This document shows positions 10,703 to 25,700 of a stretch of DNA of 48,501 nucleotides, one piece after another. Positions within the stretch are counted from its first letter, which is position 1, and each line of letters begins with the position of its first letter. The position numbers were made by a program, and so were the translations under genes. The notes below the pieces were generated by a model. That model had not been told where the DNA came from. It made no database searches and saw only the letters and a list, made by a program, of their open reading frames with translations. Origin of the DNA: Poronia punctata (lineage: Eukaryota; Ascomycota; Sordariomycetes; Xylariales; Xylariaceae); the NCBI GenBank assembly GCA_022579005.1, contig MU401705.1, positions 1 to 48,501 on the forward strand. The letters are read 5' to 3'.

Positions 10703-13700
10703 ACGCAAAAGCTTCTAGAAGGTCGATTTGACTTGTCGGTGTGGGATAAATAGGTAAGCGCAAAAATACATGCAGGGGCGGGGTTCGGAGACATCCAAGC
10801 AGCTGATGGTTCAACTCTATCAAAACAGCAAAGTCAAACGCGTCATGACTTGCTTCTAGAACCATCTAACCTAGTCTAGTTCGGGCTTAACAAGAGCCTG
10901 ACATGCCAAGGTAAAAGGGGGGGAAATGGCAGAGAAAAAAAGCAGCCGAGGCGAAATAGAGAAGAAATACCGAAGATTATGGGGAAAGGATGGAAATTAA
11001 AAAGAAAAGAAAAAAAGTGTTTAGTGCGATACATGCTGTTTGATCTTACACCAATCGCGTTTCACTTTCTCTCGAGACGGTCATACGCCCATTATAGCCG
11101 AATGCGCGAGTCTGACAAGCGGTACCATATGAAGATATGACTGCATACCGAATGGGTCTGAGAGCAAGTTATGATGGCCACGACTCGCTCCCCAATGACC
11201 ACGTCTAGATGAACATCTAGCCGTTGTCACCTTGGATTATCCACGACCGAAAGCGGTGACTTTGTGGTTGTGCAGAGCTGAGTCAGATCCTTAGAGGCTC
11301 TGCGGGTTTTGCTTCATACCCACGCAACTTGGTAGGCGGGATGAAGGTGGTAAAGAAGCAGGTGGTAGATCGTAAGCATGCGAAATGAACGAGCGATGGG
11401 CGATCAGACGCAACGTCCAGGGACGAAATGGTACCACCATCACCACCATCGCCACCGGCCTTGTTATTAAGGGGAAATCGTCGTGTTTGAAAACACCCGG
11501 CCGGGATTGGCGCTTATTACGCCCCTATCACGCCTCAGAAATCTTCTAGTAAAAGTCATGAGACCTCAAATAAAAGACTGAAAAAACAAAAAGCAAAAAG
11601 ACAAGACGAGACAGTGGACTTGTCTCTTAATTCCTCAAACAGCTGCCGTTCCTTTCAGCTACGCTGTCAGCCAGAATAGATCAAAAGGGTAGGTGGCTAA
11701 TCCAGGCCGTGATTGCTGTAGAACCACCCCAGATAGCTGCAGCATAATTCCGATTATGCAGGGGTCGTTGGTATTTCTCATTTATAGGGCTGAGCATAGC
11801 ACACCCTACCATGGCCTCCCAATCTTGTCTGCAGCTGGCCATTTTCGGCGACTGCCGAATCCTATTGCGGCACCAATAAGTCCACGTGAGACGAGCTGGG
11901 CACTATAGCCAGAGTTTCTATTGAGCGTCAGGAAAGGCAAAGAATGGCTTTATCTGGTGGCACTCAATCCATCTGTCCTCTACGAGTAAGGGGGGGCGTC
12001 GGTGGGTATGGAAATGCATGCTGACCGCCGACCCCTACCTTGTAAATCGACCCCCTTTTTTTCGTCGGTTTGGTAGGTCGTCTTAAGGTAAGTATTCTCG
12101 TCTGGTGCATGGCTGCGAGTCTCGTATTTAGAAGTACCTCTACGTGACTGCTACTTAGGATGAACCCTTAAGTTTGGGCACTTCTGTAGGTTGGTCCCTT
12201 TGGAGCTTGCTGCGTCGCACTTCGCCGCTGTGCTGCTCCAACCCCATCACTATGGGGAGGGATGCTTGGTTCCCAAACACGGCAACCCGGCGCGAGAAAT
12301 GCAGCGTACTTTGTCGCTATTCGACGTAGGGAGACCGTGCTGAAAATATGACCTGTCATCTCTCTCCTGCCGCTTATCACAGAGTCACTAAAGAACGATC
12401 CATTAATGCCACGGGGTTTGAGAGTCATGATATGGGGAACATGTAGATCACAGCTGTCAACAACGCCTACACAAATGTGTTGTCGAAAAGGAAAATGAGG
12501 GGATGGGTCGGGGCCAGGAGACAGGGAAAAGGGGGGCGGCGAGAATGATTGGGAGAGCAAAATGTTATGATGCGTACGGGTCGTCGTCACCGTTGATCCA
12601 CCCGTCCATGAAAACAATAGAGCCAATAAAGCGTGAATATAGACTACCATGTACCATCCACACCAGACGTGAACGGGAACTCACTAGGGTTTTGTTAGAC
12701 GGGCATTATTCGACCGTTGTTTTCTTCGCCTCGGTAACGGCCAGTGATGGCCAGTGACAGTGGTGGCAGTGGTGATAGGTCAGGTGACACAAGAAGCCCG
12801 CCTCTGTAAGAACCAAGTGAGGCTACCGCTACTCCACGGTGAGAATTTGGGAGTACAACTCACCGACCATCCACCGACCATCCACCGACCAGACCCGAAT
12901 ACGGACACATGGTGGCTTGGTTTTAAGGGGCTGCCACGAGTTTGGAACAACTTTTCGATAAAGTGCCCGCTGTTACTCGGGCTGCGGCGCTTTTGGGGGC
13001 CAGATTTTCGGCAGTGGATATTTGGGTAAGCCGTGGCTGGATAAGCCGCCGCAGAGAAGTTCAGCGGCCCCGGCCCGTTTGGGCGTGGAGTGGTGGTTGG
13101 AAAGCGGAGTGAGGCGTGGCATGTCTGATACCAGGCTGCCAGCAACGAAAGGAAACGGCCAAGAACAGGGCGTCGCCGTGAATCAGTGGGCCATCCGTTC
13201 CCTCAACCCAACACGGCCCGGTACGCTTCGAAGCCAAAGCTCACGGTGCGACCCTATCATTCTGCGGCAAAACTCTGCCGAAGCTGACAAATTATGGGAG
13301 AAACGGCGTATTCCCATAAAATCCGGCACTGGGAGACTACATTGCATACATAGAATATGTGCACAAGCAAACTCGGCCAAACAGATTCTAGTTGACATGG
13401 ATTGCAATGACCTCCCGTGACCTTTGCGCCTGACAATGTTAATATGTGAGAATCGGTAAAGCCGCATATCGCAGTGCATCGCCGAACACTCGTCGTCTGC
13501 GGGCGTTGAATGAATTGGATGGGGTGCATGTCCGTCATCGCCCGGGGCGCCATAAGACGGCCCTATAAGCGTCTGCACCTAGCCCCCGGCTAATAATATC
13601 AGCGCTCGTTCCTTGTGGCCTAGAGATGATTTCTGGGCTCGAGATGATTTCTGGCAAGGGCATTGCAGCAACAGGACGCGAGCTGCAGTACGCGGTCCTG

Positions 13701-16700
13701 CCAATTGCCGGTCGACTTGAGTAGCACAAAGATCCACGACAGCTGAGAGCATGCCACGATGCGAGTAACGACCGGGGATAAGGGACTCGTCGACGCCATC
13801 CATGCCACTCTCTGCAGGACCTGGGCGTTGTGAAACGTGGGTTTTCTGTTCAGCCATCGTCCTTGCTGCATATCATGCGGGCCATGACTGGATGTGCTGA
13901 TGGCATACTTCGAAGTAGCAGCGTTCTTGTGGGGTAATCATCATAATATTCGGGTTTGAAAACAAAAAGCAGGAGGTTGCAGGAGGACAGGCAACCCTCT
14001 ATCCCATGTCGCATTCGTTTGTTCCGTGGCAACTCGATGGGCTAATAATAACAAAACGGGGTATGCTTATCGATGGCGTCCCGCTTTCGCGGCATCCATC
14101 ATCTCAGGGTTCGGTATACGAGAAAGCCCGCAGCATGTCTGTCTGATTGTTGTAGTCACGGATAGTTCTTCCCTTCCAATTAGGCAACTGGAGCAGTCAG
14201 CTATAACGTATTAGTAGACACGTTCGAGATAGGCGCATAATGCATTTGCCAACCCTAAGGAATTGGTAATTGCAGTGGACAATGGCGTTTTCGTGCCGTG
14301 CCCTGCCGTGCCGTGCCTCGTCACTACCTTAGTCCAATTGCCCCAATTCGAGGGATGGAAGACAAGAATAGGAGACAGGACGAAGTAATAGGGAAAAGGA
14401 GGAATCGTGGCTTCCAATACCTACCTGACTTAGGTTACCTACTAGGTAAGTAGGTAGGCTCTAGCTGGGGCGGCGCGCCTTCTCACTTTTGGCTCTACAT
14501 TTTGATTTCTCTTTTGGTTACTTCCCTCGTCGCTGCGTCAGTCGACTCTTCCTTCTTTCCTCTCCTTACTTATTCAAGGCGCAGATGCAAGTAACCTGTT
14601 ATCCTAAGTACGTTAGTGATCTGCTTAGTGTTTACCAACAGTATTAAACGCGGCCGCGCCATGCGAAACATCGGTACACGAATTGCTACAATTAGCAAGA
14701 GGTACGGATTGCAAGGTCATAGAACCAGCCCGACGGATCCGATGGCGTGGGCTAGGACCCATATATCATCATCCCTTGTTTAACTTCTGGGATGCGTGCC
14801 GAAAATAGCGAGTCGGTGGGCGGGCTCAGTGCTAGGTGGTCGCATACCTACACCTACTTAACTTTAGGCAACGTACATGGGCTATCTGGTGTACATACCA
14901 GCACGGGCAAGTACCTAACCTTACCTACATGGCCTACACACCTATATTGTACCTATCATGTAGATTTAGGTGGTAATATGGTATCATCTGTATGATTTGG
15001 TGGGAGACACTGCCTGCTCAAGGTAGTTTCTTGATCCAATGGAAATATTCTAGAAGCTTGTCTACGAGCCGTGTGCTACTGCCCTGCGAACACCTTGCCC
15101 TAGACCTGTGTATCTTCCCGCATAATTACTTTAACCTAGTACTACACTACCTAACAAGTACCTAGTCTATTCCAATACCCGCGACTTCCTCCCCGTAGAC
15201 CGAGTTATACTCGACTCCAAGCTTAACCCGGCCAAAACTACCTAGGTAGGTTCGTATCTGCGGGCTCCTGTTAGGGACATCATTGCCTGTCATCACCGTA
15301 CGTGAACTTTGTGTGCACAAATAGGGCCGACGATCTCTGCATTTCGCCTAGCCAGTATGGCTCAGCGTCTGCCTGTGCCACTGCTTGCTGTTGGTTCGAA
15401 CCTGGGGTATTACATGCGGGGGCGAGATCCAACAACAGCATGCCGAAATGGTGATTAGTATTACGAGGTCATCATTTTAGCAATTTGTAGGGCCCACGAA
15501 CTGTGGAGGTGACAACTCACCCGCCGCATGAAAACCACCCTCATGTGATCTAAAAGCCCCCCCCCCCGTAAGAACCACCAACCGTGGTAGGATCGCCCTT
15601 TGTTTCGACGTTGCTTTGGCCCGGTAATAGAGCTAAAGTCACGGTGCAGATAACCTATCTTACCTCTCTAAGTTCTCTAGGTTAGTGCCGTGGGGTTAGG
15701 GCTTATGTGAGGTGACGACGCCCCAGCTATACCAACAAAACCTCCAGATCTCAAAAGAGATCTCGGTAGTACGAGTAGGCATGGTAAGGTATCCTAAGAA
15801 ATAGGTAGGTTAGTAGGTAGTGTTGATTAGGTAAGCTAGTTTCGGTCCGTGGCTGATGTTTGTGGTTTCATTTTCTTGTATGCTTTGAGTCTGATTCATT
15901 GTTTTTGGCGTTTTGTTCGGCCTGTTCCTGTCCCCCGTACACCCCTCCAACTTCTTTTAACGTTCAAGTCCTCGGGCTATTCAGAAGAGTCCGCATGCAA
16001 AGCTGAAAAGCCAAGGCAAATGCGGGGTGCCGTAACCTGGGCTTTGGATTAAAACTTTGCCCTAGAAAGGGTGTTTAATGGTGTCGACATTTTGAGCCCA
16101 CATTCGTACGGCAGGACTGCGCGTCCTCTTTGTCAGTAATTCGCCGTCTATCCGGTCTCCGTCTCCGTATGCCCTTATCTCTGTTACACAAGACAAGATA
16201 GGCTTGTGGACTTTTCACGTAACCAAGAACTGGGTGGATCGGTCCCTAGCTGAAACACCATCTCCCCCTACCCAGCCACCCAGCCACCCAGCTCCCCCAG
16301 TTTCTCCCCATGATAGTGACATATGTGACGTGGGATTTGAACTTTTTTGTGCAGTGACAATCCATCCATGCTGGATTTATTGCCATTGAATATTTCTGGG
16401 CGCAAACCCCAGCTGGCAACCTTCGATGGACAGAATGGGAATGGCCTTCATGCAGCACTCTACCCTATAGTAAATATAATTTGAGGTTATGTTGCGGTGA
16501 TCTTATTTTCGGGTGTCCTAGGGAGTAACCGGAATCTCTCCAACAGAAACTTGACCAAAAACCCGATGCCTGTAGGAAATCAGAATGATGTGCATAAAGC
16601 AAGCAATATCTGCATGTCCGCTGGAGATCAATTCCCCGGCCACACGTACTTTGGTACCTAAGGGACAGTACTCCCCGACTTACATATCCAACCTTATGCA

Positions 16701-19700
16701 GCCAACGAATGGTACTGAAATAAGGTAGTAAGTTAAGTTAGTAGGTTTGGCCCGGCACTTCTGAGCCCGAAGCTGCAGGCCCCCCCACACCTGATCAAAA
16801 GCAAGTAAAAGCATGCGTAGGTAAAGAAAAGTCCAAACCTAAGTCCTCGCCCTCGCCCTGATTGTGTATATACCGGTCCTAACTCCGAAAGGATCAGCTT
16901 CATACTGTAGACTAGTCGGGCGTCAGCTAGATCGTCCGGCTTGCTCATTAACCGCCGAGGTTCTCATCGTACAAAGGGTGCAGTTGTCAAGGCAGGCCTC
17001 ATGGGCACAGGAAGTTGTTCATGCTGTAGGTTAGTGTAAGCGTGGATACCAAGCGACAGACTGTTACGGGAACCAGCTCGCCAGTAGCACTGAGTTCCGT
17101 TCCGGCATCTTCAGAATTACGGCATATACTGATCTGCCGAAATGGGCTACTCGCAATCATTATCGATGGAGCAGATGCACTAAGGTTAGAGTACTCGCAA
17201 GTTTCCCGTTGAAGTGGGCCGCAAAATGTTCATTTGCTTGCGGTTCTTGCGGTGATTGTTGATATGATAGCCTTGGAGGGTACATGGTATTTGTCCCTTG
17301 TATTCTATATTCGCATCTCTTTCCTGTTTTCTTCATTAGCTAGTTTCCTTTCTCCTATTCCTCTTATAGGAATGTGAGTAGTCTACTCGTACTCACCTAG
17401 TCATAGAGCTACGTACGTAGTATCGGGTGCCTACCGATCCACCCATATGGAGGTATTATGCTGACCTTGACTATACGTAGATATGATGAATAGGAGACGA
17501 ATAGGAATTACGAAGCATATGTACTTACCTATTGGCTGACCCACGTACATACAGAAGTTGGGGTCAAGGTTATGCAGGTTAGGTCGTCGATGCCAGTCAC
17601 TACTCACTACTCACTAGCCCTCCTCCTGAACTGGCATGGATACGGGGGTGAGTTTTCAGAGGATGCCGCATATCTGCTAGCATACCGGAGTGCTTTTCCT
17701 TGTGCCCTGAGAGTACAGAATCGTGCTGACTCAAGAAGTTGCTACGCCTTATTAGTATCAAAGGTAGGTGCGGTGTAACGGAGCCGAAGCACCCGCAAGA
17801 CCTCATGGCGCATAAGCGAATTCATTGTGAATGTATCGCAATCTTCAAAAAGGTGCCTTTGAGAAGGAAGGAACTAATACCGGGACCGAAGGACTTCTGC
17901 CCCCCTGTCTTCCATGCGAAGAGTGAGGGTACGGCGCGATTTCATTGGCCAGTAGAGCTCAAATGATCCGCTTCTGGTAATGTTTCTTCAGGCCTGCTAG
18001 AAATGTATCGGACCCCAAGTACCCGTGCCCACTCGATACCCATCTTAAAGGCATAGTACATGATGCCAAGCTTTGCTCTGTTAGCTGCATCTCTCTTTGC
18101 AATGACCTACACGTACGTGTACAGGGGCAGTCTAAGGTTGGATAGAACTTACCATTTGAAGGTGAACCTTTTGAGAAGGCAGAGGGCTCTATTTCTGTGT
18201 AGCGCAGTATTCTGTGCCGCTGTATGCTGAAGTTCCTGACAATAGGCCCTCTAGACGGGATACCAAAGTAGCCAAATACAATAGCACGTGTAATGGAGGG
18301 CTGGGCCGCTGGTGTAGTGGGGTTGGGCGGCAGAGAAAGGAAAGAAGCAGAAAGAAGGAGAATGTGTCGGAAAATGCCCGTTACTCATTATAGGTAGCTG
18401 AACTATTCGGGCGGGTATTTCAGTTAGTTCACTTAGGTACGCCGGGTTGCAGCACATGGCACGAACCTTTATCGTTTGATCTAGACGAAGAGATGCTAGC
18501 GGACCTCATCGGGGCAAGTTGTCCGGCGAACAGCACGCTGGGTTGCTTATAGGTACCTTGAGATGATAAATGATGTGGTCTTCCCATCAAAATCGGCTTC
18601 TGCTTCAGGGTAGGGGCGGTTTAATGTACAGACACTGTATATCAACAGTCAGCGTGTTGTACATTGTCCATAAAAGAAGACCGCCCGGCTTCTAATTGTT
18701 TGTCGGTGTCAATCAGTAAGCCGGCGAGAAGTACAGTTGTTGGACGGCATGGAGGGGCAGATCGAGACGCTCGCCAACCAGTTAGATACCGAGATAGTGC
18801 GCGTTAGAAGATTCCTTATATGCTTTAGTCTAGCGGAAAATGCACGCCGTCAAACTACTTTAGTAGTAGGCCAAGCAAGCTGATGGAACGATGGCAGGGG
18901 GAGATCACCATCGCGACACCAGCGTGGATTCTGGCCCAATATTGGCCTGGCATCTCTGTGTGGGTAAGAGCAAGAGGTATGTAGACCGTGAGTCGAGCGG
19001 GTTATTTGCATCATGGGCCCCGTCTTGTCTAATTCTATTGTAGCAAGTGCAACCGAATTCCGAGACTCGTAGCAACCTTAGAACCTTTATAGGAAGTAGG
19101 TGCATTCCATGAGTAAAGATTATAGTTGCAGCCGCAACTGCACTTGCTCTTGCCGGGAACATGTTCAACGGACAGTCCCGCTCCACGCCCACGTCAACCG
19201 ACGGCCAGATCCTCGCCGCTTAGAGACGAGCCGTCGTTTGTGCCGACGTCGAAGACGACCTAACCTTGGTTACTACAGCGTCGCCAAAAGCAAGACAAGG
19301 CGGCAATATGTCATGGTATGCAATGCTGCCTCGCGGAAGTCATCCGGCATGGAGCATTGTCTGAGCCATTGGCCTGTGGCTAATGGATTTGCACGTTTTT
19401 CGCCAGGTCCGCTTTTTACCATAGCATAGCATTCGGAACCCAATCGAGAAACAAGAAGGACAAGTCGGGGTATTGCAGTAGGTTTCGTACACAAAGAGTG
19501 ACAAGACCCCGCAGTCTTGACGTGTGTAAGTGCCAGTTCGCAGAATGATTCGAGAATTTTGTTAGGCTTGTGTGGAGTCTTCATGTCCATCTCAACCCGT
19601 CTTGAGCCCAAATCGAAGCAGTCTCATGGGTTTGACATGATACGCATCTGGGATGCCTTGCATTTCTTCCGAGCCGCAATAAGCGAGTATGTTGTGAAAC

Positions 19701-22700
19701 ATGCTAGCCAGAGGTAAGAAAAACGTGGGCAGATCGGCATGTAAATAAACGGCGACCAAGTAAAACCTTGAATCAACGTTGAATGCAAGTTGCTGCTACA
19801 CATGTGTCTAGCATCTTGGGAAAGTGAGTGATTCCTGAAACGGCAGTTTAACGACATGTGTAATCAACTTCTAGCAGCAGACCGCAAATGGATTTGCAGG
19901 ACATGCATGTTGCTGGGGTCATGTTCTCTATGGTTAGTACTACTTTACGGGTGGCATGCCATGGCAGTGTTGGGGCTGTCAAGAAATGCATGATTCTAAC
20001 CATTTTGGTTTGCTGAGGGCGAGATGTTGGCTTCGTGGACGAGGAAAGAAATATCCCATAGCCGGCGAACTGTGCTTAAAGGAGATTTTTTGACTCACCT
20101 CTGTCCAGACTAACTTAGTCAGGCTCGGTGCTTTCTACTTCTCTACCTAGTAATCTTTAAGGCGCCTCCAACCGGCACACAAGTCGAGATGAAGCCGGAG
20201 AGGGCATTATGTTGTCCTCTGATGCCCACTCCTAGGCCCGATTCACGTAAATCGCATGCAGCGGAGAATTGTCGCACGATCACACCTTTATCCAGGACAG
20301 AACACGCCGTGTTCGTGGGATGCCCTGTAGTTTGTTGGTGCCAAGACATGTGACAAGAAATTGTATATCAGTCGGCAAGACCATCAACCCCCAAACCCCA
20401 CCCCCCAAACCAGACGTCTTCGACCTTTGTCATTCGGACATGTCTCTTAAATTCGCATTTAGGCCTATCTATGGTCCAACGGCCAGGTTCAAAATGCAAC
20501 TTTGACTTTCCAGGTGAGCAACATGTGTAGGATTGATATGTTCGGAGAGCGGTAATATCACGGCCGGCCAGTGTTTCAAGCTCAGTAAGTAGTATAAGGG
20601 CTCTAAAGCTCTCTTAAGCATGAGGATCGCAAAGACCATCAGAAATGAAGACCTACTCCAGTTGCCGTGGGCAATTACCGTCAACTTGCACTTTATCTGT
20701 GAGATTGTGCAAATAAGCCACATTTGTATGTGCCGTTACGCCCCTTCACTCCGGCCCGGGTGGGCGCAACGGATCACTCGAGGTACCCAGCAGTCAATAA
20801 AGATAAGAGGGTAGTAAAGACATGCCCCTCGAGTGCCACCGACAAGGAGCTGAAGGGTTAAAACGTATTTCCTACCGCGTCTTGCGGGGATGGAAAAGAG
20901 AAAAATGCCGTGCAGCAAAGAATGGGTAAGTGAGGCAAGAAAAGCATCTTAGAACTGTGACATAATTCTTTTCCGTCTGTATGCCGTCGCATTGCTTATT
21001 AAAGGGACGAATGAAATCAAGGCGCCGGTTTCAAACATACTCGTCAAGCCTGGAGTGACACTGAACCGAGTTGGCAAAACCGTAGCTCGCCTTCGGTAAC
21101 TCGCTCAGGCCATACCCGATCGACGTCAGTTCTGTGTCTGAGCTCGACTAACTCAGATACTCTCTGGGTGAATACGGTATGTTGATCTAGCATGTACACG
21201 TAGGTCGTCTAGTAGGTAGGTAATATTGTACTCGTAGTTTGTGACCCGTGGTCCCGTATCACCCACTTGCCAAGTCCGATTGTAGATACTTTAGTTGCTC
21301 GTAGGTTAGGTAAGTACAGCATACCTAACGACCAATATTGGGTAAATATATGTCTACGCAGTATCTGTAACGTCTTGGATCTGCCTCTGAGATACCTGGG
21401 CTAGCGGATAGAAGGTTATAAAATATTCGGGTGCTGTGTCTTACAGGTGGCCAAGCCAAGCTTCGTGGTCTGTTGATGGATGTGGGGAAGGTAAAATGGT
21501 TGCAGAAATGCTACCTAAAATACACCAGCCCCCTCCCCGTCTGTGCTGTTCCATCAGTACGTACCAAAGGAGGCAGAGGCAGAGGGGACTGGAGATATAT
21601 TATTAGTGGGTAAAAGCCCTACCTATCTGTAACGGGGAACCCTTTGACGTAATACTTAGATGACTACCCGATTAACGTGTTTTAAGTTCCTGCCTAGTAA
21701 ATTTGAAAAATCTCTGGGGAAACACGTTTTGTTATATGTATTTTAGGGAAAAGAATACCTACTACCTAGGTACCTTGCAAACCAATACAATACACATAAT
21801 GGAGGCAGCTCTGGCGTATGCAACGTACTCGGAGCCCTTACAAGAAGAGAAATTGCCTAGTAAGCATGCTAATACATTAGCTATGGTACATGAGTAAGGG
21901 TACTCGTAGAAGTATGTATGTAACAGACGACGAAGCCCTAATGCACCACCTACTAGGTAGACTAACCTTTTCATTTTTGCGACGCTGCAGAAACCAAGAA
22001 AACCACGGTTCGGCACGGCCTTATGTACGTACGTACCTATGCAGATAGATGCGCTAACCTAGTACGGTCCTGAATAGAGGCGTACGTACGCGTACGTCTT
22101 TCTCATTTGCGGCCACTGGAGAATGTTCCCTGTGGGTGGCTGCGTTATGTAGCTGCAAGGGTTGTCTGCGGGTAGTTGAAGTAACCAGCCCAGGAATAAA
22201 TGCAACTGTACATCTTCTCGGATGGGAGAGTGCTCGTAGAGTCGTAGCAGAGGTACTGACTTAGCGTACCGTACCGTAGCGCACGCAAGCTGTGTCGGCA
22301 TGCGGCCAAGTCGTCTCTTCACTCAACAGGCCCAAAAGAACAAAAAATCGTATGATATGACGACTTGAGCGGTGCATATTTGGGTCCCCAGCTCCACAGT
22401 AAATGGATGGCCATTTGATGAAAAGTGAGGGTGTTCCTACGTTGTAGGTCAGCTCTGCCCGCATAGCCATGTCTCAGATGGTATTTATCAACAGCGACTG
22501 GTTGACTGGCTCGTCCGCTCAGTCAATGAGATTCAGCCATTCTTCCCTTCAGATTCATATTCAGATATCAGAGCCTGCGCACTCATACGGAATAAGACCA
22601 AATAAGATTGATAGGATCGACTAGCATTGCCGTCAGAAGTCGGTGAGAGAGCTGGTGGGAGCGGCAGGAAATATCGGGGTTGTCCTAAGGGTTGGGGATG

Positions 22701-25700
22701 GGGCTTCGCAATAGTAGTCGCTTCTCGTTTTACCGAGTCGAGTGAATGAATGCCCAATTCAGAGACAGCACAGCGATGATCACCTAGTACGTATGGATGA
22801 TCTGTGGACAATGGCCGATGTTTTGCCCTCGGGATCGGCAACGTGAAACAAGAGCCATGCGATACTTGGCGTGCAACGGTTTGTTTCTCCTTATTGGATT
22901 GGCGCTAGATCCACATTTGTAATCCTGCCACAGCCAGAGCCACGGGCTATGTATTTTGACAGGACGGGAGCGTTGGTACTGCTGGTGCTATCTCGGATCA
23001 ACGCTGCGGCGCTGCCACGATCAATGAGGGGCGGTAATAGACCGGGACGGGCACGACGGGAATGGACGTCGGCCTTGCAAGCTAAGTCGCTAAACCAGCA
23101 GACTAGATAGGCCAGCAGAGAAGGGGCAGTAGGTAGGTTAGAATTAGATAGGTAGTTGGAAACCTAATTGAATCCGTCTGATACGATTGCTTGTACGCAC
23201 GTGTATACTGGGTGGTCTACTATACATGAGCAGCCTAATCCAGACACGATGCGCTTGCTGGCACCAACAAGCCTATTACAGGTACTTACATCTCAAGTGT
23301 GAGCAAGTATTTTACCATGGATGAAAGCAGGTACGCACTAGAAGGGTTGGTATGGCTTAGAAGCAGTTCTGTAACGGTATATCAATCGCACCTCTTTTGA
23401 CGAGGCACAACTCACATGCACATACCTAGTTCATTGTAGTTGGACAGCAACTCAGTTTGGTCCTCCATCGACCTCTTGAGCACCTAAGACGGGGCAGGCA
23501 GGTTGGGCTAGGTAGTTCGGCGGTATGAATCGCATACCGAGACAATAGCTTTGATAACGGCTGATAGGACCGCATCGTGTACGTTGTGTAAAACTAAACG
23601 CCCAGACTGGGATTGAACTTTGCTTTTCGATGATGTAGTGACTCTGCCCCTCGCGGGGTGGGGGGAGGGTTGCGGTACATATGCAGTACATACAAGCACG
23701 CGGTGAACTCGCAGCCAACACCTATAATCTATACTCCTATGTATGTATATACTTAGCTGGTGTAGGTAGAAATGTAGGCATTATGTATATTAGTCTACCT
23801 CCTAAAACTTCTCCGGCATGAGCTTGACCAGCCCAGGTTACTCCGACATTGTTGCCAAGGCCTTCCACATGGGCATAATCTGTATCTTTAGCTCTAGGTC
23901 TAAAGAGTGGTCTAATGTTGGAATATTTTTGTTTGTGTACGAGTCTTTGGTTGAACGTGCCCGTGGGCAACATGACTACGTGTACATCCGAGGTAGGTTT
24001 AAGTACTATATAATTACTACTGAACAGATACAGTAGTATCACCGGTATTGGGACACTACAAGGGTTACAAAAGCCTTTTCAGGTCACAAATGTCCGTTTC
24101 TTTAGTTCAACACGGCTTCCAGAGAAAAAGCCTAGATAATGGTTAATACGGCCTCTTTTACAACTAAATGCAGATTGGAAGGTGAGGTACTCGTACTCGT
24201 AGATATATTTAAGGTGGTTCTAATCTTCAATCCCTCCTCTTTTCGAGCCTTGGGCGGGTGTAGGCCAACTTAGGTAACATAAGTCAAGGCCGATATCGTT
24301 GCATTGGTATATGGACTAATGAGATCAGGATACTCGGAATCCGGCATCTTGCATAAACCGGCGCTCGTTTGGTCAATTCGAGTTGATTTTAGTGGGGAAG
24401 GTTTGAGAATCAAGGTCTAAAACTAGAAGTATGATCGTCGCCTTTCTTTATTAATTTTGACTGATAAGACTTCCAACTGGACTTGGGATCTACTCAAGAA
24501 GTGTTAATTGCAAAGAACCCCTAAAATACTTGGAGGCCTCACAGGAAGAGATAATTGTGTAGCACAAAAGGTACTTTATTGATATGTGTTAAAACAAATT
24601 GAAAAACGGCAAAACAACGGTGAAGCCCTATCGGCTTACTTTGCCGAACGCCTCACCACCACCTGTCTAAATTTCATTTTCTGGATTCCCCTTTCCCTCG
24701 GAAAATTTTCCATCCCCGGCGCCTACCTTTAACACGTAACGTCGGTGACCCCTGCGAATTTTGACCAACCCAAATTTGACAACAGTTTTACTCACACGAA
24801 ACCAGTAATAGGGTGGAAAAATACTCGAAGGGACGAGCGCCTACGTAATCCGTTGCCAAAAGAATGGTGAAATGCCCATGAATGGTTGCCGAGTTCACAA
24901 AGCAATGTCACTCGCCAATGTCACCTGATACTTGGCAGTGAAGTGGTTGGACTAATCAGCTCTGTGCGGCATGGTATGCTATCCCGGGTAAGGATTTTTG
25001 GGAAGCCAACTTCAAGTAACCGCCCACCTCAGGCATCCTTGCTACCAATAGGTACTTCGAAATTTTTGATCTGTGAGGCTCCAAGTGCCAGACACCCTGT
25101 ATTCCGAGTTGCCCAAGCAAGACGTCGGTCAGAGGGTAGAGGGGAAAAGATGAGGCAGAAAGGGATTAAGAATACGGAAGACGTAGGTTTTACATCGTCC
25201 TTTCCCAGTCGCCGATCTCCGTGATATTTGTAGATTGGCCAGTGTTGAGGGATCTGTTTCACATGCTTTCCGCAAACATTCCTGGGCCGTCCTAAATTGG
25301 CTACCTTCTTGTAAACTGGCTCCTGGTACTGTGTGATAGTTTCCGGTAATCATCTATTTAAAAATGCGTGACACAGTCTTTTCAAATTCCACCCGGGAGG
25401 AACTTACAACCGTCCCGATGCCTGTGAACCGGAAAGGCGTGGGAGACCCGTTGGGAACATAACATTCACTGGCCCGCCTGGCAGGGCCAACTCAAGAAGT
25501 CTTATGGCGGGGGAGGGGCCAACAAATTAAGAGTCACTGACCATGCTCCCCACAACTGGTTCAACGCTGCGTTTCACACCCAAGGGGCGATTGGGCGATG
25601 AATAAATTTTATCAGCAACGGCCTCCCTCGTTGGTTCATTCTGAATATCTTCATGATGATTCCTGTTACAGCAGCTACCCTGGCGGAACCATAAGCAGGT

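Noticed and set aside
10105..10865. Several frames rich in Gly or Pro on both strands
   Set aside because: They are translations of homopolymeric C/G tracts and of the N gap, not genes.
12168..12650. 160-codon minus-strand frame starting with a signal-peptide-like segment
   Set aside because: After the first 20 residues there is no domain and no sensible continuation by splicing. The start is probably chance.
12861..12891. Regular short repeats that could suggest a CRISPR-like array
   Set aside because: The 11-bp units are directly adjacent without spacers, and the genome is fungal. It is a tandem repeat.
15358..15403. Pol III box A-like (TGGCTCAGCGT) and box B-like (GGTTCGAACCT) words on the + strand
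   Set aside because: The acceptor and T-arm stems do not pair, and the boxes are slightly too close for a tRNA. It could be the remains of a SINE head, but a chance pair is as likely.
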